DNA from: Bacteroidales bacterium
Lineage (GTDB): Bacteria; Bacteroidota; Bacteroidia; Bacteroidales; F082
DNA length: 57,564 nucleotides
Reading direction: 5' to 3'
Assembly (NCBI GenBank): GCA_024400425.1
Contig: JAKSMV010000023.1
Span: 1-57,564 of the forward strand
Positions 1-8,589 of this stretch are shown piece by piece. How positions within the stretch are numbered: the stretch's first letter is position 1; every line of letters starts with the position of its first letter. The notes under the pieces are model-generated. The model saw nothing but the letters and a program-made list of their open reading frames with translations, was not told the DNA's origin and ran no database searches. The translations under genes were made by a program, and so were the position numbers.

Positions 1-69
1 TTTGTTGCTCAGGAACTTATAAATAAAGTTAAATCAAAGTGTTGCGGAATTAAGGATTTTTATAAATGA
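1..69 (+). CDS. Possible 3' end of an upstream gene (partial)
   Basis: Frame 1 is open from the window edge for 22 codons and stops at TGA 67-69, while the other two forward frames close within about 24 bases. The lysine-rich residues resemble a normal protein C-terminus. An open run this short also occurs by chance in AT-rich DNA, so I cannot name a family. If real, the gene lies almost wholly outside the window, and the promoter at 85-92 separates it from the pigment operon. Confidence 0.25.
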   Translation, partial: FVAQELINKVKSKCCGIKDFYK

Positions 70-84
70 TATAGTTATTTTATT

Positions 85-92
85 TATTTTTG
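85..92 (+). promoter_or_regulatory. Promoter -7 element of the aryl polyene operon
   Basis: TATTTTTG matches the Bacteroidota -7 consensus TAnnTTTG. It sits 24 bases before the lyase start codon, giving a leader of roughly 20 bases. No clear TTTG is seen at the -33 position. It is the only promoter-like site I found before 20397, so it may drive all 20 genes. Confidence 0.5.
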
Positions 93-116
93 CCGTTTCT
101 TAAAATGGTATAGACT

Positions 117-1667
117 ATGGTTACATTTAAAGACAAAATCACGCTTAACGACATAGAGAAGATTCTTTATTTCGGTGAGAAGATGGAAGTCGCCCCTGAA
201 TGGATTGGGAAAGTGGACGATTGCTATCATTTTCTTGAACGTTTTTCATCCGACAAGGTGATTTACGGCATTAACACGGGATTTGGCCCGATGGCGCAAT
301 GGCGTGTTGATGATAAATACCTTACCGACCTTCAATATAACATCATACGGAGTCACTCGACGGGTGCTGGCGAGCCTCTTAGCGATACCGAAACCGCTGC
401 CGCCATGATTGCTCGTTTGGGTTCAATCCTTCAGTGCCGCTCGGGTGTGCATCCCGAAGTGGTCCATCAGCTGACGGCTTTCGTCAACCTCGGCATCTAT
501 CCTTTCATTCCGCAACATGGAAGCGTTGGTGCTAGTGGCGACTTGGTGCAACTGGCCCACATCGCCCTCTGCCTCATCGGCGAAGGCAAGGTCCACTATC
601 ATGGCGAATGGCGCCCGACGGCAGAAGTGCTGAAGGAGAACGGACTGAAACCTATCACGATGCATATCCGCGAAGGCCTTTCCATCACCAATGGTACAAG
701 CGTGATGACGGGTCTGGCTGCCATCAACCAACTTCGTGCCGAGAACCTTTTGGATTGGGCCACCGAAGCTGCCGTTTGGATGAACGAAATCGCATCGAGT
801 TTTGATGACTTGATGGCCAAGGAAGAAAATGAACCTCGTCGTCACGAAGGACAACAAGTCATAGCCAGTCGTATGCGTCAACTTGCTGAAGGCGGTTCGT
901 GCATGCAAAAGCGTGAGCATGAGCTTTACGACAATGGCCATGCTGAAGAGAAAGTCTTCGACCATAAGGTGCAGGCTTACTATTCGCTGCGTTGCGCTCC
1001 GCAAATCTTGGGACCTGTCTATGAGACGCTGCAGAATTCGCGTCGCGTCATCGAAGAAGAATATAACTCGGCCAGCGATAATCCTATCGTCGATCCGGAA
1101 TCACAAAACGTGTATCATGGTGGCAACTTCCATGGCGACTACATCTCGCTCGAAGAAGACAAGGTGAAGATTGCCGTGGTGCGTTTGGCCATGACCGCCG
1201 AACGTCAGCTCAATTATTTATTCCACGATCGCATCAATGGCATCTTGCCTCCATTCCTCAACCTTGGCACGCTCGGACTGAATTATGGTATGCAGGCATG
1301 TCAGTTCACAGCCACTTCGACCACAGCCGAATGCCAGACTTTGGCCATGCCGAACTACGTTCACAGCATCCCGAACAACAACGACAACCAAGATATCGTC
1401 AGCATGGGCACCAATACGGCTCTGCTCTGCAAGCGCGTCATCGAGAACTGCTTCCAGGTGTTCGCCATCCAATACATCGCCTTGGCACAAGCCACCGATT
1501 GCCTGAAGATTGCTGACAAACTCAGCCCGACTTCGCGCCGACTCTACAATGAAATCCGTGCCATCGTTCCGGTCTTTGTCGAAGATACTCCGTTCTACGA
1601 TGACATCGAGAATGTGATTAATTATATGAAAAATCACCCACTGCTTCTGGCAGAAAATCTTAAATAA
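117..1667 (+). CDS. Tyrosine ammonia-lyase (aromatic amino acid lyase family)
   Basis: A 516-residue enzyme of the HAL/PAL/TAL family. It carries the Ala139-Ser140-Gly141 triad that cyclises to the MIO electrophile, the catalytic Tyr50 before GINTGFG, the RSH segment at 78-80 in the substrate pocket, and the NNNDNQD segment typical of the family. The sequence closely resembles, from memory, the tyrosine-specific lyase of Flavobacterium johnsoniae. It would deaminate tyrosine to 4-coumarate in the cytosol. As first gene of a polyene synthase operon it most likely makes the aryl starter, as in flexirubin-type clusters. Histidine lyase activity is the main alternative, but the context speaks against it. 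Confidence 0.9.
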   Translation: MVTFKDKITLNDIEKILYFGEKMEVAPEWIGKVDDCYHFLERFSSDKVIYGINTGFGPMAQWRVDDKYLTDLQYNIIRSHSTGAGEPLSDTETAAAMIARLGSILQCRSGVHPEVVHQLTAFVNLGIYPFIPQHGSVGASGDLVQLAHIALCLIGEGKVHYHGEWRPTAEVLKENGLKPITMHIREGLSITNGTSVMTGLAAINQLRAENLLDWATEAAVWMNEIASSFDDLMAKEENEPRRHEGQQVIASRMRQLAEGGSCMQKREHELYDNGHAEEKVFDHKVQAYYSLRCAPQILGPVYETLQNSRRVIEEEYNSASDNPIVDPESQNVYHGGNFHGDYISLEEDKVKIAVVRLAMTAERQLNYLFHDRINGILPPFLNLGTLGLNYGMQACQFTATSTTAECQTLAMPNYVHSIPNNNDNQDIVSMGTNTALLCKRVIENCFQVFAIQYIALAQATDCLKIADKLSPTSRRLYNEIRAIVPVFVEDTPFYDDIENVINYMKNHPLLLAENLK

Positions 1668-1676
1668 TAAGCACTT

Positions 1677-2405
1677 ATGAAATATGCTCTCGTAACTGGT
1701 GCCTCGCGCGGTTTGGGGAAAGCCACTGCCATCCGTTTGGCCAAAGATGGTTTCTCGGTCATCATCAACTACCAGTCGAATAAGGAAGCTGCCGAAGACA
1801 CCTTGCGCCAGATTGAAGAAAATGGCGGTCAAGGCGAGTTGTTGCCTTTCGATGTTTCGTCGGCAGAAGCCATCGAGAAGGCTCTCGAATCGTGGTCGGC
1901 TGCACATCCTGATGATTATATTTCCGTTTTGGTCAACAATGCTGGCATTCGTCAAGACAACTTGATGATTTTCATGCAGGAAGACCAATGGAATCGCGTT
2001 ATCGACACCACGTTGAACGGCTTTTTCTACATCACGCGCCGTTTGCTGAAAGACATGATGACGCACCGCAGCGGTCGCATCATCAACATGGCATCCCTTT
2101 CGGGACTGAAAGGCATGCCTGGCCAGACCAACTATTCGGCTGCCAAGGCCGCACTTATCGGTGCCACGAAAGCATTAGCCCAAGAGGTGGCTGCGCGTAA
2201 GGTGACCGTCAATGCGGTTGCTCCAGGATTCATTTCCACCGACATGACCAAGGAACTGAACGAAGCTGAGCTGAAGAAACTTGTTCCGCTTGGCCGCTTT
2301 GGCAAGCCTGAAGAAGTGGCCGCTCTGGTTTCGTTCCTCGCTTCCGATGATGCAGCCTATATTACCGGACAAGTGATTTCGATAAATGGAGGACTTTATA
2401 CGTAA
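1677..2405 (+). CDS. 3-oxoacyl-ACP reductase (FabG-like ketoreductase)
   Basis: A 242-residue short-chain dehydrogenase. The NADPH motif TGASRGLG lies at residues 7-14 and the catalytic residues are Asn114, Ser140, Tyr153 and Lys157. It would reduce the 3-oxoacyl-ACP formed in each round of polyene extension to the 3-hydroxyacyl-ACP. The length is normal for FabG. It follows the lyase by nine bases. A housekeeping fabG usually lies with fatty acid genes, so a pathway-specific role (like ApeQ of aryl polyene clusters) is inferred from position. Confidence 0.9.
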   Translation: MKYALVTGASRGLGKATAIRLAKDGFSVIINYQSNKEAAEDTLRQIEENGGQGELLPFDVSSAEAIEKALESWSAAHPDDYISVLVNNAGIRQDNLMIFMQEDQWNRVIDTTLNGFFYITRRLLKDMMTHRSGRIINMASLSGLKGMPGQTNYSAAKAALIGATKALAQEVAARKVTVNAVAPGFISTDMTKELNEAELKKLVPLGRFGKPEEVAALVSFLASDDAAYITGQVISINGGLYT

Positions 2406-2430
2406 TTTAGATTAAAGATGAAAGTTTGTA

Positions 2431-2453
2431 GAGACGTCGATTCATCGCGTCTC
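2431..2453 (+). repeat. Interspersed palindromic repeat, copy 1
   Basis: An imperfect palindrome: GAGACGTCGAT, two spacer bases, ATCGCGTCTC. One extra T in the left arm separates it from the perfect copy at 53784-53805, and both copies are preceded by GTA. It lies in the 99-base gap before the outer membrane protein gene and could form a stem in the transcript. Confidence 0.7.
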
Positions 2454-2504
2454 CCAAAACAATTCAACAAAACAGCAAAACAACAAATCAACAAATCAAC
2501 AACA

Positions 2505-3059
2505 ATGAAAAAGACCATCATCACCCTCATCACATTGCTTTTCGCAGTGACAACAACATTCGCTCAACAAAAATCGGAATTTCGCGTTCCAAGCGGCTAT
2601 CAAGGCTTCATTGACATGAATAACCTTTACACCTTTTCCAAAGACATTAACAATTCGATTGGCGTGTCAACAACTCACGGATTCTATTTCAATCCAAAGG
2701 CATACGTCGGTTTGGGTATGGGTTTTGAGACGAACAACGATTATGTTCTGGTGCCAATCTATGCCGCTATTCACTACAATTTCAACTATGCCAGACCCGT
2801 TTCGCCTATCATGCGTCTGCGTTTGGGATCTTATCTCGGCGATGGTTTCGGAACGTATGCTGATTTAGCTTTGGGTGTCCGTTTTGCCTCGAAGCGCGAT
2901 TTTGCCGTTTCCATCATGGTGGCCGGGACCTTCTTTGAAGGATACAACCGTGAAATCTATCAAGAATGGATGGATGAAAACGGACAATGGCATTATGGTT
3001 ATGAAGATGGTAAAATGCAGCCTTCGGGTGTCGGATTGCGCATCGGCATCGAATGGTAA
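2505..3059 (+). CDS. Putative small outer membrane beta-barrel protein
   Basis: A 184-residue protein with an N-terminal signal peptide (basic MKK, hydrophobic core, likely cleavage after TTFA before QQK). The mature part has alternating hydrophobic and aromatic strands with many Tyr, Phe and Gly and ends in Trp, as expected of a small outer membrane barrel. An upstream start at 2418 is rejected because the ATG at 2505 directly begins the signal peptide, after an A/C-rich leader with CAACAAAT repeats. I do not recognise a specific family. Its place inside the pigment operon suggests a role in the outer membrane, where aryl polyenes accumulate. Confidence 0.6.
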   Translation: MKKTIITLITLLFAVTTTFAQQKSEFRVPSGYQGFIDMNNLYTFSKDINNSIGVSTTHGFYFNPKAYVGLGMGFETNNDYVLVPIYAAIHYNFNYARPVSPIMRLRLGSYLGDGFGTYADLALGVRFASKRDFAVSIMVAGTFFEGYNREIYQEWMDENGQWHYGYEDGKMQPSGVGLRIGIEW

Positions 3060-3083
3060 TTTATAATTATTGAAAAAACGTTT

Positions 3084-4313
3084 ATGGCTCAAAGAAGAGT
3101 AGTTGTTACCGGCATGGGCATCTGGTCATGCTTGGGAAAGAATAAGGAAGAGGTTTGCGAATCGTTGCGTCAAGGCCGTTCGGGCATTGGCATCGACCCG
3201 AAGCGCACCGAATATGGTTACCGGTCGCCTTTGACGGGCATCGTCGAGAAGCCGCAGTTAAAAGGTGTCTTGGACCGCAAGTTGAGAATGTTTTTGGCTG
3301 AGGAAGGCGAATATGCCTATATGTCAACCCTTGAGGCGTTCAAGCAAGCAGGTATCGATGAGGAATTTCTCGCCAACAACGAAGTGGGAGTGATGTTCGG
3401 CAACGATTCGTCGGCTAAGGCCGTCATCGAGTCGCACGAAACCGCCTTGGAAAAGAAAGATACCACTTTGATAGGTTCGGCTGCCATTTTCCAGTCGATG
3501 AACTCCACCGTGACGATGAACCTTTCCACCATCTTCCATCTGAAAGGCGTCAACATGACCATCAGCGCTGCTTGCGCCAGTGGTTCACACTCCATCGGTT
3601 TGGGTGCCTTGCTCATCCGCAACGGCTTGCAGGACGTCGTGCTTTGCGGTGGCGCTCAGGAAACCAACTACCTCTCGATGGGTAGCTTCGATGGCATCAG
3701 TGCCTTCTCGACTCGCATCGATGAGCCAACCAAGGCTTCGCGTCCGTTCGACCGCGACCGCGATGGCCTCATCCCGAGTGGTGGTGCAGCTTCGCTGGTG
3801 CTTGAGGAGTATGAACACGCCGTGGCTCGTGGTGCTACCATCTTGGCTGAGGTTTGTGGCTATGGTTTTTCGTCGAATGGCGAGAGCCACATTTCGCAAC
3901 CCAGCGAAGACGGCTGCTATCGTGCCATGACACGTGCCATGAACGAGGCAGGCGTCTTGGCTAATGATATCGACTATGTGAATGCGCATGCCACCTCGAC
4001 GCCACAAGGCGACATGTTCGAGGCTATGGCCTTGGCTCGTCTGTTCGGTGAAACGAAAACGCCTATTTCGTCAACCAAGTCGATGACGGGACACGAATGT
4101 TGGATGGCGGGAGCCAGCGAAATCGTCTATTGCATCCTCATGATGCAAAACGGATTCATCGCTCCGAACATCAACTTTGAGAATCCTGACGAATACTCGA
4201 AACACATTAATATTATAAACAAGCCTACCGAAAAAGAATTGAATGTGATTCTTTCCAACTCGTTCGGTTTCGGTGGAACCAATTCTGCATTAGTAATAAA
4301 GAAAATGATATGA
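3084..4313 (+). CDS. Ketosynthase 1 (3-oxoacyl-ACP synthase II type)
   Basis: A 409-residue FabF-type condensing enzyme with an intact triad: Cys164 in the SAACAS motif, His302 in NAHATSTP and His337 in MTGHE. It would perform decarboxylative Claisen condensation of malonyl-ACP onto the growing aryl chain. The motif around the second His (TGHECWMAGASE) differs from the usual TGHLLGAAG, which fits a specialised enzyme. The TGA stop overlaps the ATG of the methyltransferase. It resembles ApeO/ApeR-type ketosynthases; which of the three ketosynthases does starter loading and which does extension cannot be told from sequence. Confidence 0.88.
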   Translation: MAQRRVVVTGMGIWSCLGKNKEEVCESLRQGRSGIGIDPKRTEYGYRSPLTGIVEKPQLKGVLDRKLRMFLAEEGEYAYMSTLEAFKQAGIDEEFLANNEVGVMFGNDSSAKAVIESHETALEKKDTTLIGSAAIFQSMNSTVTMNLSTIFHLKGVNMTISAACASGSHSIGLGALLIRNGLQDVVLCGGAQETNYLSMGSFDGISAFSTRIDEPTKASRPFDRDRDGLIPSGGAASLVLEEYEHAVARGATILAEVCGYGFSSNGESHISQPSEDGCYRAMTRAMNEAGVLANDIDYVNAHATSTPQGDMFEAMALARLFGETKTPISSTKSMTGHECWMAGASEIVYCILMMQNGFIAPNINFENPDEYSKHINIINKPTEKELNVILSNSFGFGGTNSALVIKKMI

Positions 4314-5404
4314 AACTTTTCCCAGCGCTTGAAAAAGCATATAGTTCAGAGCATCTTTCGGCTCGCGAAGCCCAAAGCCAAGCTTATTTCATTGCTTTCG
4401 GACCTATCGTTTTTCAGGTCGGTAGGTTGATGATTAAATTTGGCATTCTCGACATGCTACGCGACAGTAATGAAGGTATGACACAAGAAGAGATTGCTGA
4501 AAAGACCGGGCTTTCGCCTTACGCAGTCAAGGTGCTCATGGAAGGTTCGCTCTGCATCGGCCTTGTTTTGGTTGACACGACGACTGACCGTTTCACCTTG
4601 TCGAAGACGGGTTGGTTCTTGCTCACCGATCCATCAATCCGTGTCAATGTTGATTTCAACCACGACGTGAATTACGAAGGTTGGTTCCATCTTGAGGAAG
4701 CCTTGAAAGAAGGCCGTCCTGCCGGATTGGAGCATTTTGGCGACTGGCCAACGGTTTACGAGGGCCTCTCGCAACTGCCTCCGCAAGTCCAGAAGAGCTG
4801 GTTCGGATTCGACCATTTCTATTCCGACCATTCGTTCGACCAGGCTTTGCAAATCGTGTTTGGCGACAACACCAAGACCTTGCTTGATGTGGGTGGCAAC
4901 ACAGGCCGTTGGGCTTTGCGTTGCGTAGCCTATAATCCTGAAGTCAACGTCACCATCATGGATTTGCCTCAGCAACTCGAAATGATGCGTAACTTCACCA
5001 AAGGCCAGCAAGGTTACGAGCGTATCAACGGCTATGGCATCAATCTGCTCGACGATGCACAACAGTTCCCAACCGACCGTCATTACGATGCCATTTGGAT
5101 GAGCCAGTTCCTGGATTGCTTTGGCGAAGACGAGATCTACAGCATCCTATCGCGCGCTGCAAAAATCATGGACGAAGGCAGTCGCCTTTACATCATGGAA
5201 ACGTTCTGGGACCGCCAGAAGTACACGCCCGCCGCTCTCAGCCTTACGATGACGAGCCTCTATTTCACTGCTATAGCCAACGGAAACAGCAAGATGTATC
5301 ATTCCGACGACATGGAGCGCATCGTGAACAAGGCAGGCCTGAAAGTGGAACGTCTGCACGACGGTCTCGGCCATGGCCACAGCATCATGGTGTGCAAAAA
5401 ATGA
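4310..5404 (+). CDS. SAM-dependent methyltransferase, O-methyltransferase-like fold
   Basis: A 364-residue protein. The N-terminal part (about 20-110) is a winged-helix dimerisation domain of the kind seen in plant-type O-methyltransferases. The C-terminal half has the SAM motif LLDVGGNTG. Where O-methyltransferases carry a catalytic His (LHDW), this protein reads SQFLDCFGEDE and has no His. It may therefore use another base or methylate carbon. Aryl polyene head groups often carry a methyl next to the phenol, which would suit such an enzyme. It overlaps the preceding ketosynthase by four bases. Confidence 0.8.
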   Translation: MKLFPALEKAYSSEHLSAREAQSQAYFIAFGPIVFQVGRLMIKFGILDMLRDSNEGMTQEEIAEKTGLSPYAVKVLMEGSLCIGLVLVDTTTDRFTLSKTGWFLLTDPSIRVNVDFNHDVNYEGWFHLEEALKEGRPAGLEHFGDWPTVYEGLSQLPPQVQKSWFGFDHFYSDHSFDQALQIVFGDNTKTLLDVGGNTGRWALRCVAYNPEVNVTIMDLPQQLEMMRNFTKGQQGYERINGYGINLLDDAQQFPTDRHYDAIWMSQFLDCFGEDEIYSILSRAAKIMDEGSRLYIMETFWDRQKYTPAALSLTMTSLYFTAIANGNSKMYHSDDMERIVNKAGLKVERLHDGLGHGHSIMVCKK

Positions 5405-5435
5405 CATTTCTGAAACAAATACAATAATTGAAAAA

Positions 5436-5678
5436 ATGGAAAGACAAGAAATTGAAGCAAAAGTGAGAGAATTCCTGGTTGAAGACCTTGAAATTGATGA
5501 AGCAAAGATTCAACCTGAAGCCCGCTTAAAGGAAGACATTGGCATCGACAGCCTCGACTTTGTTGACATCGTCGTTATCGTCGAAAAGAAATTCGGTTTC
5601 AAGATTAAGACCGAAGAAATGGCCAATGTTAAGACTTTCAGTCAATTCTGTGATTATATTGAAGCAAAGATAGTCTGA
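5436..5678 (+). CDS. Acyl carrier protein 1
   Basis: An 80-residue acidic carrier protein. Ser39 in GIDSLDFVDI is the expected 4'-phosphopantetheine site. The ATG at 5436 gives a normal ACP length; the frame stays open further upstream only because it runs into the end of the methyltransferase gene. One of two ACPs in the cluster, comparable to ApeE/ApeF of aryl polyene clusters, and likely to carry either the aryl starter or the growing polyene. Confidence 0.9.
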   Translation: MERQEIEAKVREFLVEDLEIDEAKIQPEARLKEDIGIDSLDFVDIVVIVEKKFGFKIKTEEMANVKTFSQFCDYIEAKIV

Positions 5679-5685
5679 TTGTTGC

Positions 5686-6579
5686 GTGAAAGAGACCTTG
5701 CAACATAACGAATGGTCGGGTAAGACTGACGGGCAACCTTGGATGCAGCGTTCGCTGATTGCCATGTTCCGAGTACTGCCTTTGTGGCTGCTCTATGGAG
5801 TGATGGCTGTCGTGGTGCCTTTCTATATGATTTTCAATAGGAAAGGCTTCCGGTCGATGTATTCCTTTTTCCGCCAGCGATTGGGTTTTGGTGCATGGAA
5901 GGCATTTTGGCATGTCTATGCCAACCATTTCCGTTTTGGCCAGATCATCCTCGACCGCTTCGGCGTGTATGCAGGCAAGAAATACAAATTCCGCATTGAT
6001 GGGCAGGAGCTGTTCAATGAGTTAGAGGCAAAGCCTGAGGGTTTCTTGCAACTGAGTAGCCATGTGGGCAATTACGAGATTGCAGGTTATTCACTGGTCC
6101 CAAAGCAGAAGCGATTCAGTATTCTGGTTTATGCAGGCGAAACAGAAACCGTCATGCAAAACCGCCAACGCATTCTCTCGCAGCACAATATGCAGATGAT
6201 TCCTGTGAGTCAGGACTTGTCGCATCTGTTTGCCTTGAATGCCGCCATCGATAGGGGCGACATTGTGAGCATGCCTGCCGACCGCATCTTCGGTTCGCAG
6301 AAAAGCGCTGAATGTGAGTTTTTTGGGCAGACGGCAAAGTTCCCTTTAGGCGCTTTCGCCATGGCAACGCAGAAAAACGTCGCGGCCTTGGCTGTGTTCG
6401 TCATGAAAGATGGCATGAAGAAATATCATATCATCGTTCGGAAGATTACTGCTGACTCGGCAGCAAACCATCGCGTTCAAATGTCGCAGATGGCACAGAG
6501 TTTTGCCTCCAATCTCGAAGATGTGGTTCGTCAATATCCAACACAGTGGTTCAACTATTTTGATTTCTGGAAACAATGA
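5686..6579 (+). CDS. LpxL/HtrB-like lysophospholipid or lipid A-type acyltransferase
   Basis: A 297-residue acyltransferase with a membrane-anchoring hydrophobic stretch at about 28-50 and the HX4E catalytic motif His126-Glu131 (HVGNYE). The GTG at 5686 is preferred over the ATG at 5743 because it keeps a WSGKT segment resembling the WxGxTxG segment I recall in related proteins. Family members transfer acyl groups from ACP to lipid A precursors. Next to an ACP gene it may move the finished polyene from ACP to a membrane lipid or sugar acceptor. The acceptor is not known. Its stop overlaps the next ATG. Confidence 0.8.
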   Translation: MKETLQHNEWSGKTDGQPWMQRSLIAMFRVLPLWLLYGVMAVVVPFYMIFNRKGFRSMYSFFRQRLGFGAWKAFWHVYANHFRFGQIILDRFGVYAGKKYKFRIDGQELFNELEAKPEGFLQLSSHVGNYEIAGYSLVPKQKRFSILVYAGETETVMQNRQRILSQHNMQMIPVSQDLSHLFALNAAIDRGDIVSMPADRIFGSQKSAECEFFGQTAKFPLGAFAMATQKNVAALAVFVMKDGMKKYHIIVRKITADSAANHRVQMSQMAQSFASNLEDVVRQYPTQWFNYFDFWKQ

Positions 6580-7013
6580 GAAACATTGATGACATAACGC
6601 TGTATGAACTGCTTCCGCAAAGGCCGCCATTCGTAATGATTGACCGTCTGATTTCGTCGGATGCAACTTTCACCGTTACGCAATTACAAGTGAGGGCCGA
6701 TAATCTTTTCTTTGCTGAAGGCCGGCTTACGGCATCGGGCTTGGTCGAGAACATTGCCCAGACCTGTGCGGCGCGCATGGGCTACATCAACCTGAACAGC
6801 GGGAAAACAGTGAAAATCGGTGTCATTGGTGCCATCAGCAATCTTGAAATCAAGCGGATGCCAAGCGAAGGCGAACTGCTCACCACTACAATCGAACTGC
6901 TCGAAGAAGTGTTTCAGATGACATTGGTCAAGGCTACCATCACGAGTGGCGACGAGGAGATTGTGAGTGCCAATATGAAAATCGCCTTAACCGACATAGA
7001 TTCCCAGATGTGA
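6576..7013 (+). CDS. Hotdog-fold 3-hydroxyacyl-ACP dehydratase relative, His replaced by Gln
   Basis: A 145-residue single-hotdog protein. The N-terminal segment LLPQRPPF aligns with LLPHRPP/ILPHRYPF of FabZ and ApeP-like dehydratases, with Gln15 in place of the catalytic His. The partner Glu58 in GLVENIAQT is kept. From memory, similar LLPQRPPF proteins are common in Bacteroidota aryl polyene clusters, so the change is probably a family trait rather than damage. In aryl polyene systems two hotdog proteins (ApeI and ApeP) can act as a heterodimer. The second one here is at 12689. Confidence 0.8.
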   Translation: MRNIDDITLYELLPQRPPFVMIDRLISSDATFTVTQLQVRADNLFFAEGRLTASGLVENIAQTCAARMGYINLNSGKTVKIGVIGAISNLEIKRMPSEGELLTTTIELLEEVFQMTLVKATITSGDEEIVSANMKIALTDIDSQM

Positions 7014-7015
7014 TT

Positions 7016-7450
7016 ATGGAAAAGAAACCCTGTTTATCGGCTACGAAGAAGTTCGACATCCGTTTCAGTGAGGTCGATTCGATGCATGTGGTTTGGCACG
7101 GCAACTATGTCATCTATTTCGAGGATGCACGCGAAGAGTTTGGCCGAAAGTATGGCTTGGATTACCTTACGATGTACGGAAAGGGCTTTTATGAACCTTT
7201 GGTTGATCTCTCGTTCAAGTATAAGCGCCCTTTGGTATATGGCATGAAACCCGAGATTACCATTTACTATCGTCCGACCGAAGCTGCAAAAATCGTGTTC
7301 GACTATGAGATTCGTGACACCGAGAGTGGCGAAATCGTGGTGACAGGGCATTCCGTGCAGGTCTTCATGGATAAGGACAATTATCAACTGGTACTTACCA
7401 ATCCTGAGTTTTACACCGAATGGAAGAAAAAATGGGAGGTTGAGCCATGA
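7016..7450 (+). CDS. 4HBT-family acyl thioesterase
   Basis: A hotdog thioesterase of 144 residues, with the 4-hydroxybenzoyl-CoA thioesterase signature around RFSEVDSMHVVWHGNYV, whose Asp is the likely catalytic residue. It resembles YbgC and the ApeK-type thioesterases of aryl polyene clusters. Likely roles are release or proofreading of acyl-ACP intermediates. The ATG at 7016 is chosen; a GTG at 7010 overlapping the previous stop would add two residues. The TGA overlaps the next ATG. Confidence 0.85.
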   Translation: MEKKPCLSATKKFDIRFSEVDSMHVVWHGNYVIYFEDAREEFGRKYGLDYLTMYGKGFYEPLVDLSFKYKRPLVYGMKPEITIYYRPTEAAKIVFDYEIRDTESGEIVVTGHSVQVFMDKDNYQLVLTNPEFYTEWKKKWEVEP

Positions 7451-8589
7451 TTGTGAGAATTGCCGACAATATCGTTTCGCCGTTGGGCACCACTTCCGAA
7501 GCCAATTATTTGGCTGTGAAATCGGGCAAGTCGGAGCTGAAACGTTACGAAGGAAAATGGAATCTCCCCGAACCTTTCGTTGCATCGCTCATCGACAGGC
7601 CATCGTTAGATGACGAGTTTGCAGCTCATAATATCGATGATAGATACACTTTCTTTGAGAAGGTGGTGATTCTTTCGTCCTGCAAAGCTTTGGCCAATGC
7701 CAAAATCGATGCTTCTTCCGAAAAGGTGCTTTTCATTCTTTCGACCACCAAGGGCAATGTCCATTTGCTTGATGCTAACGAAACGGGTTTCCCGAAAGAA
7801 AGAGTCCTTTTAGGTCAGGCGGCTCGTCAGCTGACGGATTTTTTCCATAATCCAAATCAACCTATTGTTGTCTCGAATGCTTGCATATCAGGTGTTTGTG
7901 CACAAATTGAAGCCATCAGGAATCTACAAGGCAATCGTTTCGAATATGTTGTTGTGGTGGGTGCCGATGTGCAATCGCCATTCATCGTTTCTGGTTTTCA
8001 GTCGTTCAAGGCTTTGTCGGTCGAACCTTGCAAGCCCTTCGATGCCGATCGCACGGGACTCAATCTTGGCGATGCTGCGGCAACCATAATTTATGCTCGC
8101 CGCGATGCAGTTATGGCTGACGAATGGGTGGCTTGCCGTGGTGCAATCCGCAACGATGCCAATCATATTTCGGGTCCGTCGCGTGTGGGTGAAGGCAGTT
8201 TTAGGGCACTGAAAGCCGTATTGGGCGATTTTAGTCGTGATGAGATTGCATTCATCAATGCGCATGGAACCGCAACACCATATAACGATGAGATGGAGTC
8301 GATAGCCATTGAGCGGGCAGGTCTTTCTAGTGTTCCTGTCAATGCACTGAAAGGCTACTTTGGCCATACGATGGGTGCCGCGGGCGTGCTCGAGTCTATC
8401 CTTTCGATGAAAGCCATCGACGACCATACTATTTTGGCCACTCGTGGATATAATAATATAGGTGTGAGCCATCCGCTCGTGCTTTCGAATCAAAATTGTC
8501 CGACCGAAAAGCGCGCTTTCATCAAGTTGCTTTCTGGTTTCGGTGGCTGCAATGCGGCATTGCTGTTTGTGAAAGGAGGCCAACAATGA
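7447..8589 (+). CDS. Ketosynthase 2 (3-oxoacyl-ACP synthase type)
   Basis: A 380-residue ketosynthase with Cys146 (SNACISG), His273 (INAHGTATP) and His307 (YFGHTMGAAG), hence a complete triad. The N-terminus is diverged from FabF. It is followed, with a four-base overlap, by the short chain-length-factor-like gene. That pairing is typical of type II synthases, where an active ketosynthase and an inactive partner form a heterodimer, so these two are the most likely pair. Confidence 0.88.
   Translation: MIVRIADNIVSPLGTTSEANYLAVKSGKSELKRYEGKWNLPEPFVASLIDRPSLDDEFAAHNIDDRYTFFEKVVILSSCKALANAKIDASSEKVLFILSTTKGNVHLLDANETGFPKERVLLGQAARQLTDFFHNPNQPIVVSNACISGVCAQIEAIRNLQGNRFEYVVVVGADVQSPFIVSGFQSFKALSVEPCKPFDADRTGLNLGDAAATIIYARRDAVMADEWVACRGAIRNDANHISGPSRVGEGSFRALKAVLGDFSRDEIAFINAHGTATPYNDEMESIAIERAGLSSVPVNALKGYFGHTMGAAGVLESILSMKAIDDHTILATRGYNNIGVSHPLVLSNQNCPTEKRAFIKLLSGFGGCNAALLFVKGGQQ

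Noticed and set aside
423..1004. 193-codon open frame on the minus strand inside the tyrosine lyase gene
   Set aside because: It is fully covered by a gene with clear catalytic motifs and shows no protein family pattern of its own.
1218..2066. 282-codon minus-strand frame across the lyase and ketoreductase genes
   Set aside because: It spans the junction of two certain genes in antisense. Its length follows from the codon use of the real genes.
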